Below, piece by piece: positions 33,579 through 43,083 of a stretch of DNA of 64,000 bases. A program made the translations under genes and the position numbers. The first letter of the stretch is position 1. Each line of letters starts with the position of its first letter. Source of the stretch: an uncultured Eggerthellaceae bacterium (lineage in GTDB: Bacteria > Actinomycetota > Coriobacteriia > Coriobacteriales > Eggerthellaceae). The notes under the pieces are model-generated. The model ran no database searches and was not told the DNA's origin. It saw nothing but the letters and a program-made list of their open reading frames with translations. The DNA lies in NCBI GenBank assembly GCA_910588095.1, contig CAJUQH010000001.1, positions 124,001 through 188,000 on the forward strand. The letters are read 5' to 3'.

Positions 33579-36500
33579 ATGAGAAAGTACGTACACAAGC
33601 TTTTCGCAGCATTCTTGAGTGTCTGCCTTCTTATATCATATAACCCCACATTGGGCATGGCTGCGCCTACTGATACGGGCGAGGTCATTGACCCCAATTA
33701 CGTACCCACCTATGCGGCTGGCTCCAATGACCCGTTGGATAACCTTTCGTCTGAGCACGACTATACCGATGAGATTGCCGACCTGGACAATGCGCTCACT
33801 GCGGGTGGTACTGATACCATCGAGGGCAATGGCGTATCGTCGAAGGGTGAGATTTCCTCCTCGGTGAACATCGGCACGTTCACGAACGGCATCGAGACGG
33901 CGTCTTCGAGCGTCATGTTCGCGAGCGTAGACGAGATAACCGAGACGTCGATCTTCTCTTATGTGGGCGTGGCTGCCACGGGCGGCCATAAGGATGACTA
34001 CCATTTCAGCTGGGCAATCTATAAAGATGGCGAGTATGTCGAGACGGTCGAGCAGGGTGGCCCCTTGGGCTATGTGCTGACCAAAGGCCCGCGGTCCGAT
34101 GACCCGAACGTCATCATCTCGAAGTTCCAGCTTTACATTTACAAGAGCCTGAAGACTGGCTTGGAAGACGGCCACCTGTACACCTTCAAGTGCACCCTGA
34201 CCGACGGCGAGAGCACGGTTGAGGCCAAGCCCATCTACCTGTATACCATTCCGAACAAGGCCGAGTACGACGATTACTACCTTGATCGAACGGCTCACAA
34301 CAACGATGACGGCTTCGCGGCGACCCCCGAGGTGGGCAGCACCGACGATGCCGATTTCTCCATCAACCACGACGACGTTGCCGTGCATGCCGACCTTATG
34401 TACAAGGACGCCATCGTGCAAGCGAGCGAGCGCGCCGGCACCAACATGCTCTATACCGAGATGCTGGCCTATGCCGGCATGCAGGGAGCCACGGGCGGCG
34501 ACAAAGATTACAAGCTGAACAAGATCTGGCAGGTCTCGATGGAATCGAACCCGGCCAACTTCGACGGCACCGATGTGCCCATCGAGCCGTATCTGGGCGA
34601 TAACGTGACCATGTACCTGCCCTTTGACGACTCATCGCAGGGCAATACGGGCCTTACTGCAGCGAGCTACGTGGCTCAGTACGGTGAGACCATTCAGGTG
34701 CTGTGGAGCAACGGCGAGACCGATGAAAGCGGCAACCTGATAATAGAGACGCTCGACGGCACCATCCATGTGCCGGAGGACGGCAGCACGCCTTACGTCG
34801 AGCTCCCCATCGAGCCTGGCAGCAAGTATGCGCTGGGTAATTTCGGCATACGGTACATCGATGACCATTCGAGCGCTCACCGCTTCGAGCTGCATACCCA
34901 GGTGACCACGAACAACATCGAGGCCGACAACACCACGGTGGGCGGCTGGTTCGTGCCCAAGGGCCTGGTCTCGGGCCGTGGCCCTGCCACCACGTTCCCG
35001 AACTCGGTCAACTTCTTCCCGGGCGGCAGCACCATCAGCTACGGCATCCAGCTGGGCGAGGGCCAGAAAGATGCCAACGGCAACGTGAAGACGTTCTACC
35101 AGCTGGACCATCTGACGCTCACGGTGAACGGTGCGGAGTCGCAGCCGTTCGTGAAGGATGGCGAGATCCAGCCGGGTGTGAACAACGACTTCTATAGCTA
35201 TGACGGTTCGGCAGGCGTTTCGGCCACGGGCCAGACCGTCACCATCAAGCCGGGCACCGCTGGCTCCACATATATATGGAAAGCTACCTTCAAAGAGGTG
35301 GATGTCAACGACGCCAAGGGCCGTGTGAAGTTCGACGCCGAGGTCATATCTGAGAAAGACTTCTACGGCGACAAGAAGGACAACGCCCTCGAAGAGAAGC
35401 TGGGCACTCTGCGTCTGCTGTACAACGACCCGACCACGGGCGACCTGGCTTCGATGCCGGCCTTGGGCGATGAAGCCACGACCAAGATCGACGAGATGGA
35501 CATCCGCAACAACGCCCAGGCTAAGCTGTGGTTGCTGCCCGATACGTCGCAGTACGATGTGACGGGCATCCGCGTGTCCAACGGCGACCGGTACCAGAAT
35601 ACCCATGAGTTCAACGAGGATGGCACCAAAGACGGCCTTTACACCACTGACCCTGATTTGGTGGGCAAGCTGTTCTACACCGAGGTGACGGTGACCCAGC
35701 CGGGCAGCTATAATCTGCCGCTTATCATGAAGCCCGAGTTCCACGTGCAGATATGCTTTGGCAAGCGCACCGACATGAGCTCGAACAAGCACACCGTGAC
35801 GGTGACGTCCAACGACGCTGCCAAGGGCGGCGTGTGGGAGAATGGCGCCTTCGCTGCGAACCCGACCCCCATCGAGTTCAACTGGGGCGTTCCGCAGGAG
35901 ATAGCGCTGAAGGCCCAGCCGGGCTACAAGTTGGGCAAGCTTACGCTCGAAGTGATGGGCATGAGCCAGAACGTGGCCGTTCCTGCCGAGAACTCCGAGG
36001 GGCTGTACATATACAGCTTGCCCAACATCAACATGGACTACGACCTGAAGGCCGAGTTCGTCGAGGACAACGACCAGTACACCATGAGCGTCGAGACCTA
36101 CGTGGGTTCTACGCAAAGCGATGCAGGTGGCGTCGTGACGCCAGGGAGCCGCACGGTTCGCGCTGGCGAGACATGCGATTTCCAGATCATTCCCAACCGC
36201 GGCTACCAGGTCGCGAGCGTGGCGCTTGTCGACCAGAGCGGCAACCAGTTCATGAAGACCGGCTCCGACGGTGTGACCCAGACGCCTGCCTACAGCGTTT
36301 CGGACATGACCAACGCTGCCAAGAACGGCGGTGCGCTGCGTTTGGTGGCCCCGGGCGAGAACAGCCGCCTGCTGGTAACGTTCGAGAGCAACGGGCTTTC
36401 CCAGGACGAGCTTGACCGCAAGGACACCGTTTCCGTGCAGACGAGCGTCAAGAACGGCGTTGGCGGCACGGTGACGCCTAACGGCTCTACCAACGTGCGG

Positions 36501-39500
36501 GTCCATGACAGCTTCACGATGAGCTTCAATCCGGCTAGCGGCTACGAGGTGGCGAACATCTTGGTGGCGCCCGTGGTGAATGGCGTGCCGCAGGCTGCGA
36601 CGACCTACCCCGTGACGGGCAGGACCTACGTGATATCCAACGTGGACAAGAACCTGAACATCGAAGTCGAGTATCGGGAGGTCACCGCTGACAAGCCCGG
36701 CCTGACCCCTGCGCCGGACTACGTGAACGTGGGCATCAACATCAACAATGTGGGCAGCGGCAGCGGCGTGGTTTCCCCGACCATCGCGGCTGGCGGCAAG
36801 ATAACCGTACCCAAGGGCTCCAGCGTGCCGTTCTCGTTCACGCCGAACCCAGGCAGCACCTTCAAGGGCGCTACCATCACCTTCGAACCCAGCGATGCCA
36901 CTGGCACGCGGCAGGAGCTCTACATCGGCCCCAACGATGCGCCTTACGGCATCATCTCGGGCCTGAGCAACGGCACCATCACCGTGAAGGTGACCTTCGA
37001 CGGCGACGGTGACAACACCGGCGACACGACCCGCTTCGCCCTGACCACCCAGGCCACGGGCGAGGGTCGCATAACCCCGCCTTCGGGCACTACCATGGTG
37101 GGCGGTGCCGACCAGTGGGTGAACTTCATGCCCAACAAGGCTACGACCGGCAATGGCTACACCCTGGGCGATGGCGCCGTGACCTTCGACGACACGAAGC
37201 TGCATGCCTTCTATAGCCCGGCCGGCGCTACCATCCGCTTCGCGGTCATCGGCGGCAACGGTGACAACGCGGGCGTGGGCGAGGCTGCTTACGCCAGCGG
37301 CACGGCCTTCAAGAACTGCGGCCCCGTGGGCGGCAGCGGCTCCGGTCTGCTGGATGGCATCATCAACCAGGGCAACTACAGCATCAAGCTGCAGAGCGTC
37401 CGTTCCGACATAACCGTGACGGGTGCGTTCGTGGCAGCCACGTCGCCCGACCATAACGGCCCTAACGAGAGCAAGATGCATCGCGTGGACGCATGCGTTG
37501 CCAGCGGCATCGGCACGGTTTCGCCGGGCGGCACCATGCGCGTGCAGGAGGGCTCGAGCCAGACCTTTGTGTTCAAGCCCATCGCTGGCTACAAGATCAA
37601 GGACATCGAGATATCCACCGGCAACTTCGCCGTGGATATGTGGAACAACCTGACGAGCATCTTCAACGGCGGCAATGCCGCGAAGAAGCAGGCCGCTATC
37701 GAGAACGGCTTCTACACCATCGAGAACATCCGGGCCGACTACGCGGTGAAGGTGTACTTCGCGCTGGATACCGGCACGAGCACCGACCCTGGCGCGAACC
37801 TGCACCCGGTGACGGTGCTGACCGATGGCAACGGCACGGTTTCGCCGAGCGGCGTGGTGCTGCTGAAGCGCCCTGCCGCGGGCGAGGAGATGGGCGAGAC
37901 CCAGACGTTCATCGCGAAGCCGAACCCGGGCTACACGCTGAAGAGCGTCGACTCGGGCGACGGCAGCGACACGGTGCAGGTGACCACCCATGGCAACTCG
38001 CTGGAGTTCGAGGTTACCGTGCGCAACGGCAACTCGACGGCTTCGGTGATTCGCGTGACGTTTGCCCCGGGCACTGCGCCCACGCCGCCGGCCATCGACG
38101 GCACGGTGAACATCGAGAGCTCGCCTCATGGCGTCGTGGCCCCGGTGGGTGCGGTGAGCATCCCGCAGGGCGGCAGCCAGACCATCAACGCCATCCCGCA
38201 GCCAGGGTATGAGATCGACCAGATTCTGGTGACGGACGACACGGGCACGCACCCGCTGAGCCCCATGATCGATGTGGCTGGTGGCAGCTTCGTGGTGGGC
38301 CAGGGCGGCATCTTAGGCGGCAAGATTCCGTCGAACATCAAGGTGACGTTCAAAGAGCGCGAGTTCGACCAGAGCTACTACACCATCAACGCCAAGGTGA
38401 GCGGCGGCAACGGCAAGGTGACCCCAGGCACCTGCACGGTTCCGGCCGACCAGAGCCAGACGCTGTTCATCCAGCCTGAGCACGGGTACAAGATCGCGAG
38501 CATCACCGACAATGCCGGTGCCAACTACGGCGCCAGCAGCACCACGGGCAAGATAAAGAACTCGTGGATAATCAACCCGGTGAAGGACAGCTCGGGCTTC
38601 GTGATGAACCGCGAGATAACCGTGACCTTCACCCCCGTGGTGGCGCCTGAGAACCCGGACGACTTCATCGCCGAGACCGTGAAGGTGTACAACTACAAGT
38701 CGGGCACCGGCCGTGCGAACGGCGTGGTCTCGCCGGGCGAGAGCTTCTTCGAGATCGAGAAGGGCTCCAACATGCTGATGACCTTCTACACCACCGATAG
38801 CAACACGAACATATACGGCGTGAAGGTGAACGGCAAAGAGGTCATGGGCCTTTCGGAGGATCGCCCGCTTGACGGCAACAAGGGCAGCTTCCGCCTGACG
38901 AGCCAGTACACGCGCAGCAATCTGGACTTCGGCGTGTTCTTCGGCAAGGACGGCCAGGCCGAGAACCCGAACAAGGGCTCGCTGAGCGTGCAGGTTGGCG
39001 GCGGCGGCACCGGTTCGGTTACCGTCCAGGGCTCTACGGTGAGCAACGGCGGCAACAAGACCCGCTCGAACGCCTCGACGGGCTCGGGTGCGGCTTACGG
39101 TGACGGCAACAGCCGCGAGGTCATCGACCTGCCGAACGTGGACGAGCCGATGGACCTTCAGATAATCCCCGAGAACGGCTCTCATGTGGCCAAGGTGCTC
39201 ATGACATCGAACTGCGAGGTAATCAACTACACGCCTGATGACTACAAGCCCAACGGCGACATCAGCCAGACGCTGACGTACCGCATCTTCGTGACGGATT
39301 CGAGCTCGGCTCGCGTGTACGTGGAGTTCAGCCCGCTGAACAAGGAAGCGTACTTCGACCCGTCCGACCCGGCCGAGGGCACTTACGTTGATGACGACCA
39401 CAGCTACAACACCGATGTGGGCGTGAACATGTCCATGGACGTGCAGGGCAATATAGCCGACCTGGTGGGCCAGTCGGGCAAAGCGACCGACCTGCTGGAT

Positions 39501-40760
39501 TTGCGCCTGCCCTCTAACGCGCGCCAGGCGGGCAACAACGGCCAGACCATCACCTACACGATCCCGCAGAGCGCAGATAGCCTGACGTTCGAGGTGGGCC
39601 CGCTTATCAAGCTGGGCAGCACGGTGGCAGACAGCACGCTGTACACGCTCGATCGCGTTGAGGTCGACGGCGTAGAGGTGCCCAAGGACAAGATCAACGG
39701 CATGATAAGCGCCGATCTGGCTGGCGTTTCGAGCGCTACGGCCCAGGCCATGGCCCAGGGTGCCACGGTGGCGTCCTTCGACGACAAGGGCAATCTGACC
39801 GAGAAGCCGCTGACGGCCGATGCGGTGGAGGGCGCGCTGTCCCGCGCGGGCGAGAATGGCACGTACTACCAGTACTACACGTTCGAGACCGACAACCTGG
39901 AGCCGGCGGGCAGCGATCCGCGTACGGTGACGGTGCATCTGCGCAAGCTGAGCACCGAAGAGGCCGAGAACGGCAACTACTTCATTCGCAACAACGAAGG
40001 CGACACGTACAACATAACCACGCGCGTTTCGAGCGGCCCTGAGAGCGGCACCTTGAGCATCTGGCCTGCCGGGCCTGCCATACAGCGCGGCCAGACCGTG
40101 ACCGTGAACTGGAAGCCTGCCGAGGGTTATGGCCTTAAGATGCTCACCGTTGGCGGCGTGGATGTGACCTCGGCTGCTCTAGCGGCAGGCAGCGGGAACT
40201 TCCCGGTGGTTGCCGATGCCAACAAGGAGATCGTGGCGGAGTTCGTGTCTGAGGACGAGCTGGTCTACTACGACATTACCGTGACGTCGCAAGGTCATGG
40301 TGCCGTCAAGGCCCCGGGGCTGAACGTGACCAGCGGTCAGACCCAGACCGCCAAGGTGCAGCGCTTCACGAGCGCAGTGTTCAGCCTGGTGCCGGAGGCT
40401 GGCTATCGTCCCGCCTATGTGACGCTGGACGGCCACCGCACCGAGTGGACCGCCTACACGTACCCGCTGGCTGGCGTGACCGATGACCACACGTTGGTGT
40501 TCGAGTTCGCCAAGGACGACGGCTCGGGCAGCAATGGCAACGGCAACAACAACCAGACGGGCATCGGCGGTGCAGTGAACAGCGCACTGTCCCAGACCGG
40601 TGACAACCCGTGGCTGGTCGGCGGCGCACTGCTGGTGCTCATAGCGGTGGTGTGCGCGCTGGTGGCGCGGAGGATGCGCCAGGCCAGCACGGCTGCGGCC
40701 ACCGAAGCGGCGCAACGCCGAGCCTACCGGGAGTACATGGACTACCACCGGAGGCGCTAA
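33579..40760 (+). CDS. Giant surface adhesin with InlB-like repeats and LSQTG C-terminal signal
   Basis: The 2393-aa protein has a signal peptide (about 1-30). The first 700 residues are of unknown fold. From about 730 to 2290 come roughly 13 copies of a module of the type G-G-x-V-x-P-G...V..G...F...P..GY.....V.V.G (for example GGVVTPGSRTVRAGETCDFQ and GIGTVSPGGTMRVQEGSSQT), which look like the divergent InlB B-repeat domain. The C-terminus has a Gly/Asn linker, LSQTGDNP, a hydrophobic helix and a long basic tail ending HRRR. LSQTG is a variant of the LPXTG sortase signal. AAGGAG precedes the ATG. A wall-linked adhesin or matrix protein is the likely role. Confidence 0.88.
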   Translation: MRKYVHKLFAAFLSVCLLISYNPTLGMAAPTDTGEVIDPNYVPTYAAGSNDPLDNLSSEHDYTDEIADLDNALTAGGTDTIEGNGVSSKGEISSSVNIGTFTNGIETASSSVMFASVDEITETSIFSYVGVAATGGHKDDYHFSWAIYKDGEYVETVEQGGPLGYVLTKGPRSDDPNVIISKFQLYIYKSLKTGLEDGHLYTFKCTLTDGESTVEAKPIYLYTIPNKAEYDDYYLDRTAHNNDDGFAATPEVGSTDDADFSINHDDVAVHADLMYKDAIVQASERAGTNMLYTEMLAYAGMQGATGGDKDYKLNKIWQVSMESNPANFDGTDVPIEPYLGDNVTMYLPFDDSSQGNTGLTAASYVAQYGETIQVLWSNGETDESGNLIIETLDGTIHVPEDGSTPYVELPIEPGSKYALGNFGIRYIDDHSSAHRFELHTQVTTNNIEADNTTVGGWFVPKGLVSGRGPATTFPNSVNFFPGGSTISYGIQLGEGQKDANGNVKTFYQLDHLTLTVNGAESQPFVKDGEIQPGVNNDFYSYDGSAGVSATGQTVTIKPGTAGSTYIWKATFKEVDVNDAKGRVKFDAEVISEKDFYGDKKDNALEEKLGTLRLLYNDPTTGDLASMPALGDEATTKIDEMDIRNNAQAKLWLLPDTSQYDVTGIRVSNGDRYQNTHEFNEDGTKDGLYTTDPDLVGKLFYTEVTVTQPGSYNLPLIMKPEFHVQICFGKRTDMSSNKHTVTVTSNDAAKGGVWENGAFAANPTPIEFNWGVPQEIALKAQPGYKLGKLTLEVMGMSQNVAVPAENSEGLYIYSLPNINMDYDLKAEFVEDNDQYTMSVETYVGSTQSDAGGVVTPGSRTVRAGETCDFQIIPNRGYQVASVALVDQSGNQFMKTGSDGVTQTPAYSVSDMTNAAKNGGALRLVAPGENSRLLVTFESNGLSQDELDRKDTVSVQTSVKNGVGGTVTPNGSTNVRVHDSFTMSFNPASGYEVANILVAPVVNGVPQAATTYPVTGRTYVISNVDKNLNIEVEYREVTADKPGLTPAPDYVNVGININNVGSGSGVVSPTIAAGGKITVPKGSSVPFSFTPNPGSTFKGATITFEPSDATGTRQELYIGPNDAPYGIISGLSNGTITVKVTFDGDGDNTGDTTRFALTTQATGEGRITPPSGTTMVGGADQWVNFMPNKATTGNGYTLGDGAVTFDDTKLHAFYSPAGATIRFAVIGGNGDNAGVGEAAYASGTAFKNCGPVGGSGSGLLDGIINQGNYSIKLQSVRSDITVTGAFVAATSPDHNGPNESKMHRVDACVASGIGTVSPGGTMRVQEGSSQTFVFKPIAGYKIKDIEISTGNFAVDMWNNLTSIFNGGNAAKKQAAIENGFYTIENIRADYAVKVYFALDTGTSTDPGANLHPVTVLTDGNGTVSPSGVVLLKRPAAGEEMGETQTFIAKPNPGYTLKSVDSGDGSDTVQVTTHGNSLEFEVTVRNGNSTASVIRVTFAPGTAPTPPAIDGTVNIESSPHGVVAPVGAVSIPQGGSQTINAIPQPGYEIDQILVTDDTGTHPLSPMIDVAGGSFVVGQGGILGGKIPSNIKVTFKEREFDQSYYTINAKVSGGNGKVTPGTCTVPADQSQTLFIQPEHGYKIASITDNAGANYGASSTTGKIKNSWIINPVKDSSGFVMNREITVTFTPVVAPENPDDFIAETVKVYNYKSGTGRANGVVSPGESFFEIEKGSNMLMTFYTTDSNTNIYGVKVNGKEVMGLSEDRPLDGNKGSFRLTSQYTRSNLDFGVFFGKDGQAENPNKGSLSVQVGGGGTGSVTVQGSTVSNGGNKTRSNASTGSGAAYGDGNSREVIDLPNVDEPMDLQIIPENGSHVAKVLMTSNCEVINYTPDDYKPNGDISQTLTYRIFVTDSSSARVYVEFSPLNKEAYFDPSDPAEGTYVDDDHSYNTDVGVNMSMDVQGNIADLVGQSGKATDLLDLRLPSNARQAGNNGQTITYTIPQSADSLTFEVGPLIKLGSTVADSTLYTLDRVEVDGVEVPKDKINGMISADLAGVSSATAQAMAQGATVASFDDKGNLTEKPLTADAVEGALSRAGENGTYYQYYTFETDNLEPAGSDPRTVTVHLRKLSTEEAENGNYFIRNNEGDTYNITTRVSSGPESGTLSIWPAGPAIQRGQTVTVNWKPAEGYGLKMLTVGGVDVTSAALAAGSGNFPVVADANKEIVAEFVSEDELVYYDITVTSQGHGAVKAPGLNVTSGQTQTAKVQRFTSAVFSLVPEAGYRPAYVTLDGHRTEWTAYTYPLAGVTDDHTLVFEFAKDDGSGSNGNGNNNQTGIGGAVNSALSQTGDNPWLVGGALLVLIAVVCALVARRMRQASTAAATEAAQRRAYREYMDYHRRR

Positions 40761-40897
40761 GCAAGAACGGCTGCCGGGCGAGCCGAGCCCCTTGCGGGCA
40801 AGGCTTGCCGGGCGGCTGAGATAGCCGAACACGACCGCTGCTGAGAGAGCAACGGAGGGTATGAAGGAACGGGCTGCGAGCAATCGCAGCCCGTTCC
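40761..40897 (+). other. Intergenic stretch with GC-rich repeats and a perfect 14-bp hairpin
   Basis: GGAACGGGCTGCGA (40866-40879), loop GCAA and TCGCAGCCCGTTCC (40884-40897) form a perfect stem, without a T run, between two convergent genes; it is likely a bidirectional terminator. Around 40771-40815, TTGCGGGCAA and TTGCCGGGC resemble the units of arrays A and B but without regular spacing. Confidence 0.6.
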
Positions 40898-41057
40898 GCG
40901 TTCCAGCGTCGCAGCAGCAGGCTGTTGCTATGGCAAGCAACCAGCTCGGAATCAGCAGATCGGAGTTCTTCCGCAATGCGCTTGAGCATGAACTGGAAGC
41001 GTGCTCGGTATAGGCTACAAGCTATAAGGGGTTGCGTGGCAGGTGCTATTTGGGCTG

Positions 41058-42968
41058 CTAGGCCACTTGGATGGTGCGGGTGGCCAGGTAAGCCTCCATG
41101 GAATAGCGTGTGATGTCGCTGCGGTTGATTATGCCCACGATGCGCTCGCCATCGAGCACTGGCACCTTCTTCAGATGGTTCTGCGCCAAGATGCGGCACA
41201 CCTCGGCGATATCGGCATGGACGCTCACGCCGATGCTGCGCGGCACGCCCACTTCGCACACGTTCTTCTGCATGAGCTGCTCGAGTCGTTCGTCGTAACC
41301 GCTGCGATCCTCGACCGTGTTGGCTATGAGCGCGATGGGGTCTATGTAGGTGCCGCCTTGCTTGGCCAGGCGCTTGAGTATGTCGCCGTCGGATATGAAG
41401 CCGACTGGCTCGCCTTGCTCGTTCACAATGGGCGCCGCTGATATGCCGCGCTCGATGAACATCTGCATGGCGTCATGCACGGTGGCCGTAGCGGGCAACG
41501 CGTAGATATCGGTCTTCATGATGGATTCGAGCAGGCCCCGGGGAGCGTCGGCTTTGCTGGAGCTACTGGCGGCCTCGGCCGCGCCTGGCTTCGTCTTCAC
41601 CAGCGCCACAGTCATGACCAGGCCCACCAGCATGAGGATGCCGCAGATGAAGAACGAGAAGTTGATGCCCTCCATGGCGCTTTGGGGCCAGCCCATCGAA
41701 GGCCAGTCAAGCTGCTCGGTAAGCGCATACACCGATATGACCACGGCGGTCATCAGGCTGCCGGCCACTTGGCGCAGCGTGTTGTTGACCGAGGTGCCGT
41801 GGTTCATGAGCTTGTTGTCGAGCGCGTTCATGCCCCAGGTGGTTATGGGCATGTTCACCAGCGCCATGGAGAACATGCGCACGGCGTTGATGATGGCGAT
41901 GGTGATCAGCGAGGTGCCCAGCCCGACGAAGGCATAGCAGAAGGTAGACGCCGTGAGCAGCACCATGCCAGGAATGGCCAGCTTCCGCGCGCCGAGCTTG
42001 TCGAACAGCCGCCCGGCCACAGGGTTCATGATGCCCATGATGATGGCTCCGGGCATGAGCAGCAGCCCCGAAACGGTGGCGGAATACCCCATGAGCGACT
42101 GCACGTAGATGGGCATGAGAACGGGCAGGCTGAGCAGCGCGCCCTGCACCAGCATGCCGATGATGGTGCCGATGAGGAACCGCCGGTTGAACAGCACGCG
42201 CGCTTGCAGCATGGGGGTCTCAAGGTGCAGCTGGCGTATGAAGAACCACACGACGCCCGCAGCGCCTAGGGCCACTGCCACCAGCGAAACGACCAGCATG
42301 CCGCTTGAGCTGACGGTGGAGAAGCCGAACAGCAGCAGGCCGAACCCCAAGGTGGACAGCGTGAGCGAGAGCGGGTCGAGGGCCGAATCGCCCTTGCTGG
42401 CCGGCGGCCGCGCTTCCATGAGGAACACCGACAGCACCACCACAGCCAGCGAAAGCACGGTGACGGCCAGGAACATGATGTGCCAGTCGGCCGTGTCGAT
42501 GATGATGCCGGCCACCGTGGGGCCGACCGCAGGAGCAAACGCGATGACCAGGCCGAACACTCCCATGGCGCTGCCACGCTTCTCTATGGGGAAGGTGAGC
42601 ATGAGCACCGTCATGGTCATGGGCATGAGTATGCCGGCGCCCGCCGCTTGCACCAGTCGCCCGGCTAGCAGCATGGGAAAGCTGAGGCCCACAGCCGCCA
42701 TGGCGCTGCCCCCGGCGAACAGCAGCATGGAGGTGATGAACAGCTTGCGGGTGGAGAAGCGGTCTTGCAGGAACGCCGTGATGGGTATCATGATGGCGTT
42801 CACCAGCGTGAACCCAGTTTGAAGCCACTGCACGGTGGCGGCGTTGACGGCCATGTCCTCCATGATGGAAGGCTGGGCAGGTGCTACGAGCGTCTGGTTA
42901 AGGATGGTGAGGAACGACCCGAACACCAGCACGCCGAGCATGAACCATTGTTTACGAGTTAACCCCAT
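41058..42968 (-). CDS. MFS transporter (DHA2-type) fused to a C-terminal pair of CBS domains
   Basis: The 636-aa protein has a 14-helix DHA2-like drug:proton antiporter core to about residue 470: VLVFGSFLTILNQTLVAPAQP, LQTGFTLVNAIMIPITAFLQ, LLAGRLVQAAGAGILMP and the RFLIGTIIGMLVQ block. Residues 480-540 (MKTDIYALPATATVHDAMQM, ISAAPIVNEQGEPVGFISDGD) and 560-620 (MQKNVCEVGVPRSIGVSVHA, LKKVPVLDGERIVGIINRSD) are two CBS domains, which usually bind adenosine nucleotides. Fusion to an MFS exporter is uncommon and implies that export is gated by nucleotide state. Substrate unknown. It diverges from the HlyC-like gene. Confidence 0.88.
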   Translation of the reverse strand: MGLTRKQWFMLGVLVFGSFLTILNQTLVAPAQPSIMEDMAVNAATVQWLQTGFTLVNAIMIPITAFLQDRFSTRKLFITSMLLFAGGSAMAAVGLSFPMLLAGRLVQAAGAGILMPMTMTVLMLTFPIEKRGSAMGVFGLVIAFAPAVGPTVAGIIIDTADWHIMFLAVTVLSLAVVVLSVFLMEARPPASKGDSALDPLSLTLSTLGFGLLLFGFSTVSSSGMLVVSLVAVALGAAGVVWFFIRQLHLETPMLQARVLFNRRFLIGTIIGMLVQGALLSLPVLMPIYVQSLMGYSATVSGLLLMPGAIIMGIMNPVAGRLFDKLGARKLAIPGMVLLTASTFCYAFVGLGTSLITIAIINAVRMFSMALVNMPITTWGMNALDNKLMNHGTSVNNTLRQVAGSLMTAVVISVYALTEQLDWPSMGWPQSAMEGINFSFFICGILMLVGLVMTVALVKTKPGAAEAASSSSKADAPRGLLESIMKTDIYALPATATVHDAMQMFIERGISAAPIVNEQGEPVGFISDGDILKRLAKQGGTYIDPIALIANTVEDRSGYDERLEQLMQKNVCEVGVPRSIGVSVHADIAEVCRILAQNHLKKVPVLDGERIVGIINRSDITRYSMEAYLATRTIQVA

Positions 42969-43083
42969 GAGTATGGGCGCCCCCTTGCTGTGCTCTGCGC
43001 TATGATATAGAGATATGCGAAGCGGTCTGCTTATCTTTATATACTAGCACCGCACTCAAGCGATTTAAGAGGTTGAACCGGTA

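Noticed and set aside
34632..38252. Open frame of 1206 codons on the minus strand
   Set aside because: It is antisense to the repeat region of the giant adhesin; it lacks domains and is produced by the third-position GC bias of the real gene.
40771..40830. Third copy of the 11-bp palindrome array
   Set aside because: TTGCGGGCAA and TTGCCGGGC are unit-like, but spacing is irregular and the TGCCAGGTCTGTGTCG block is missing.
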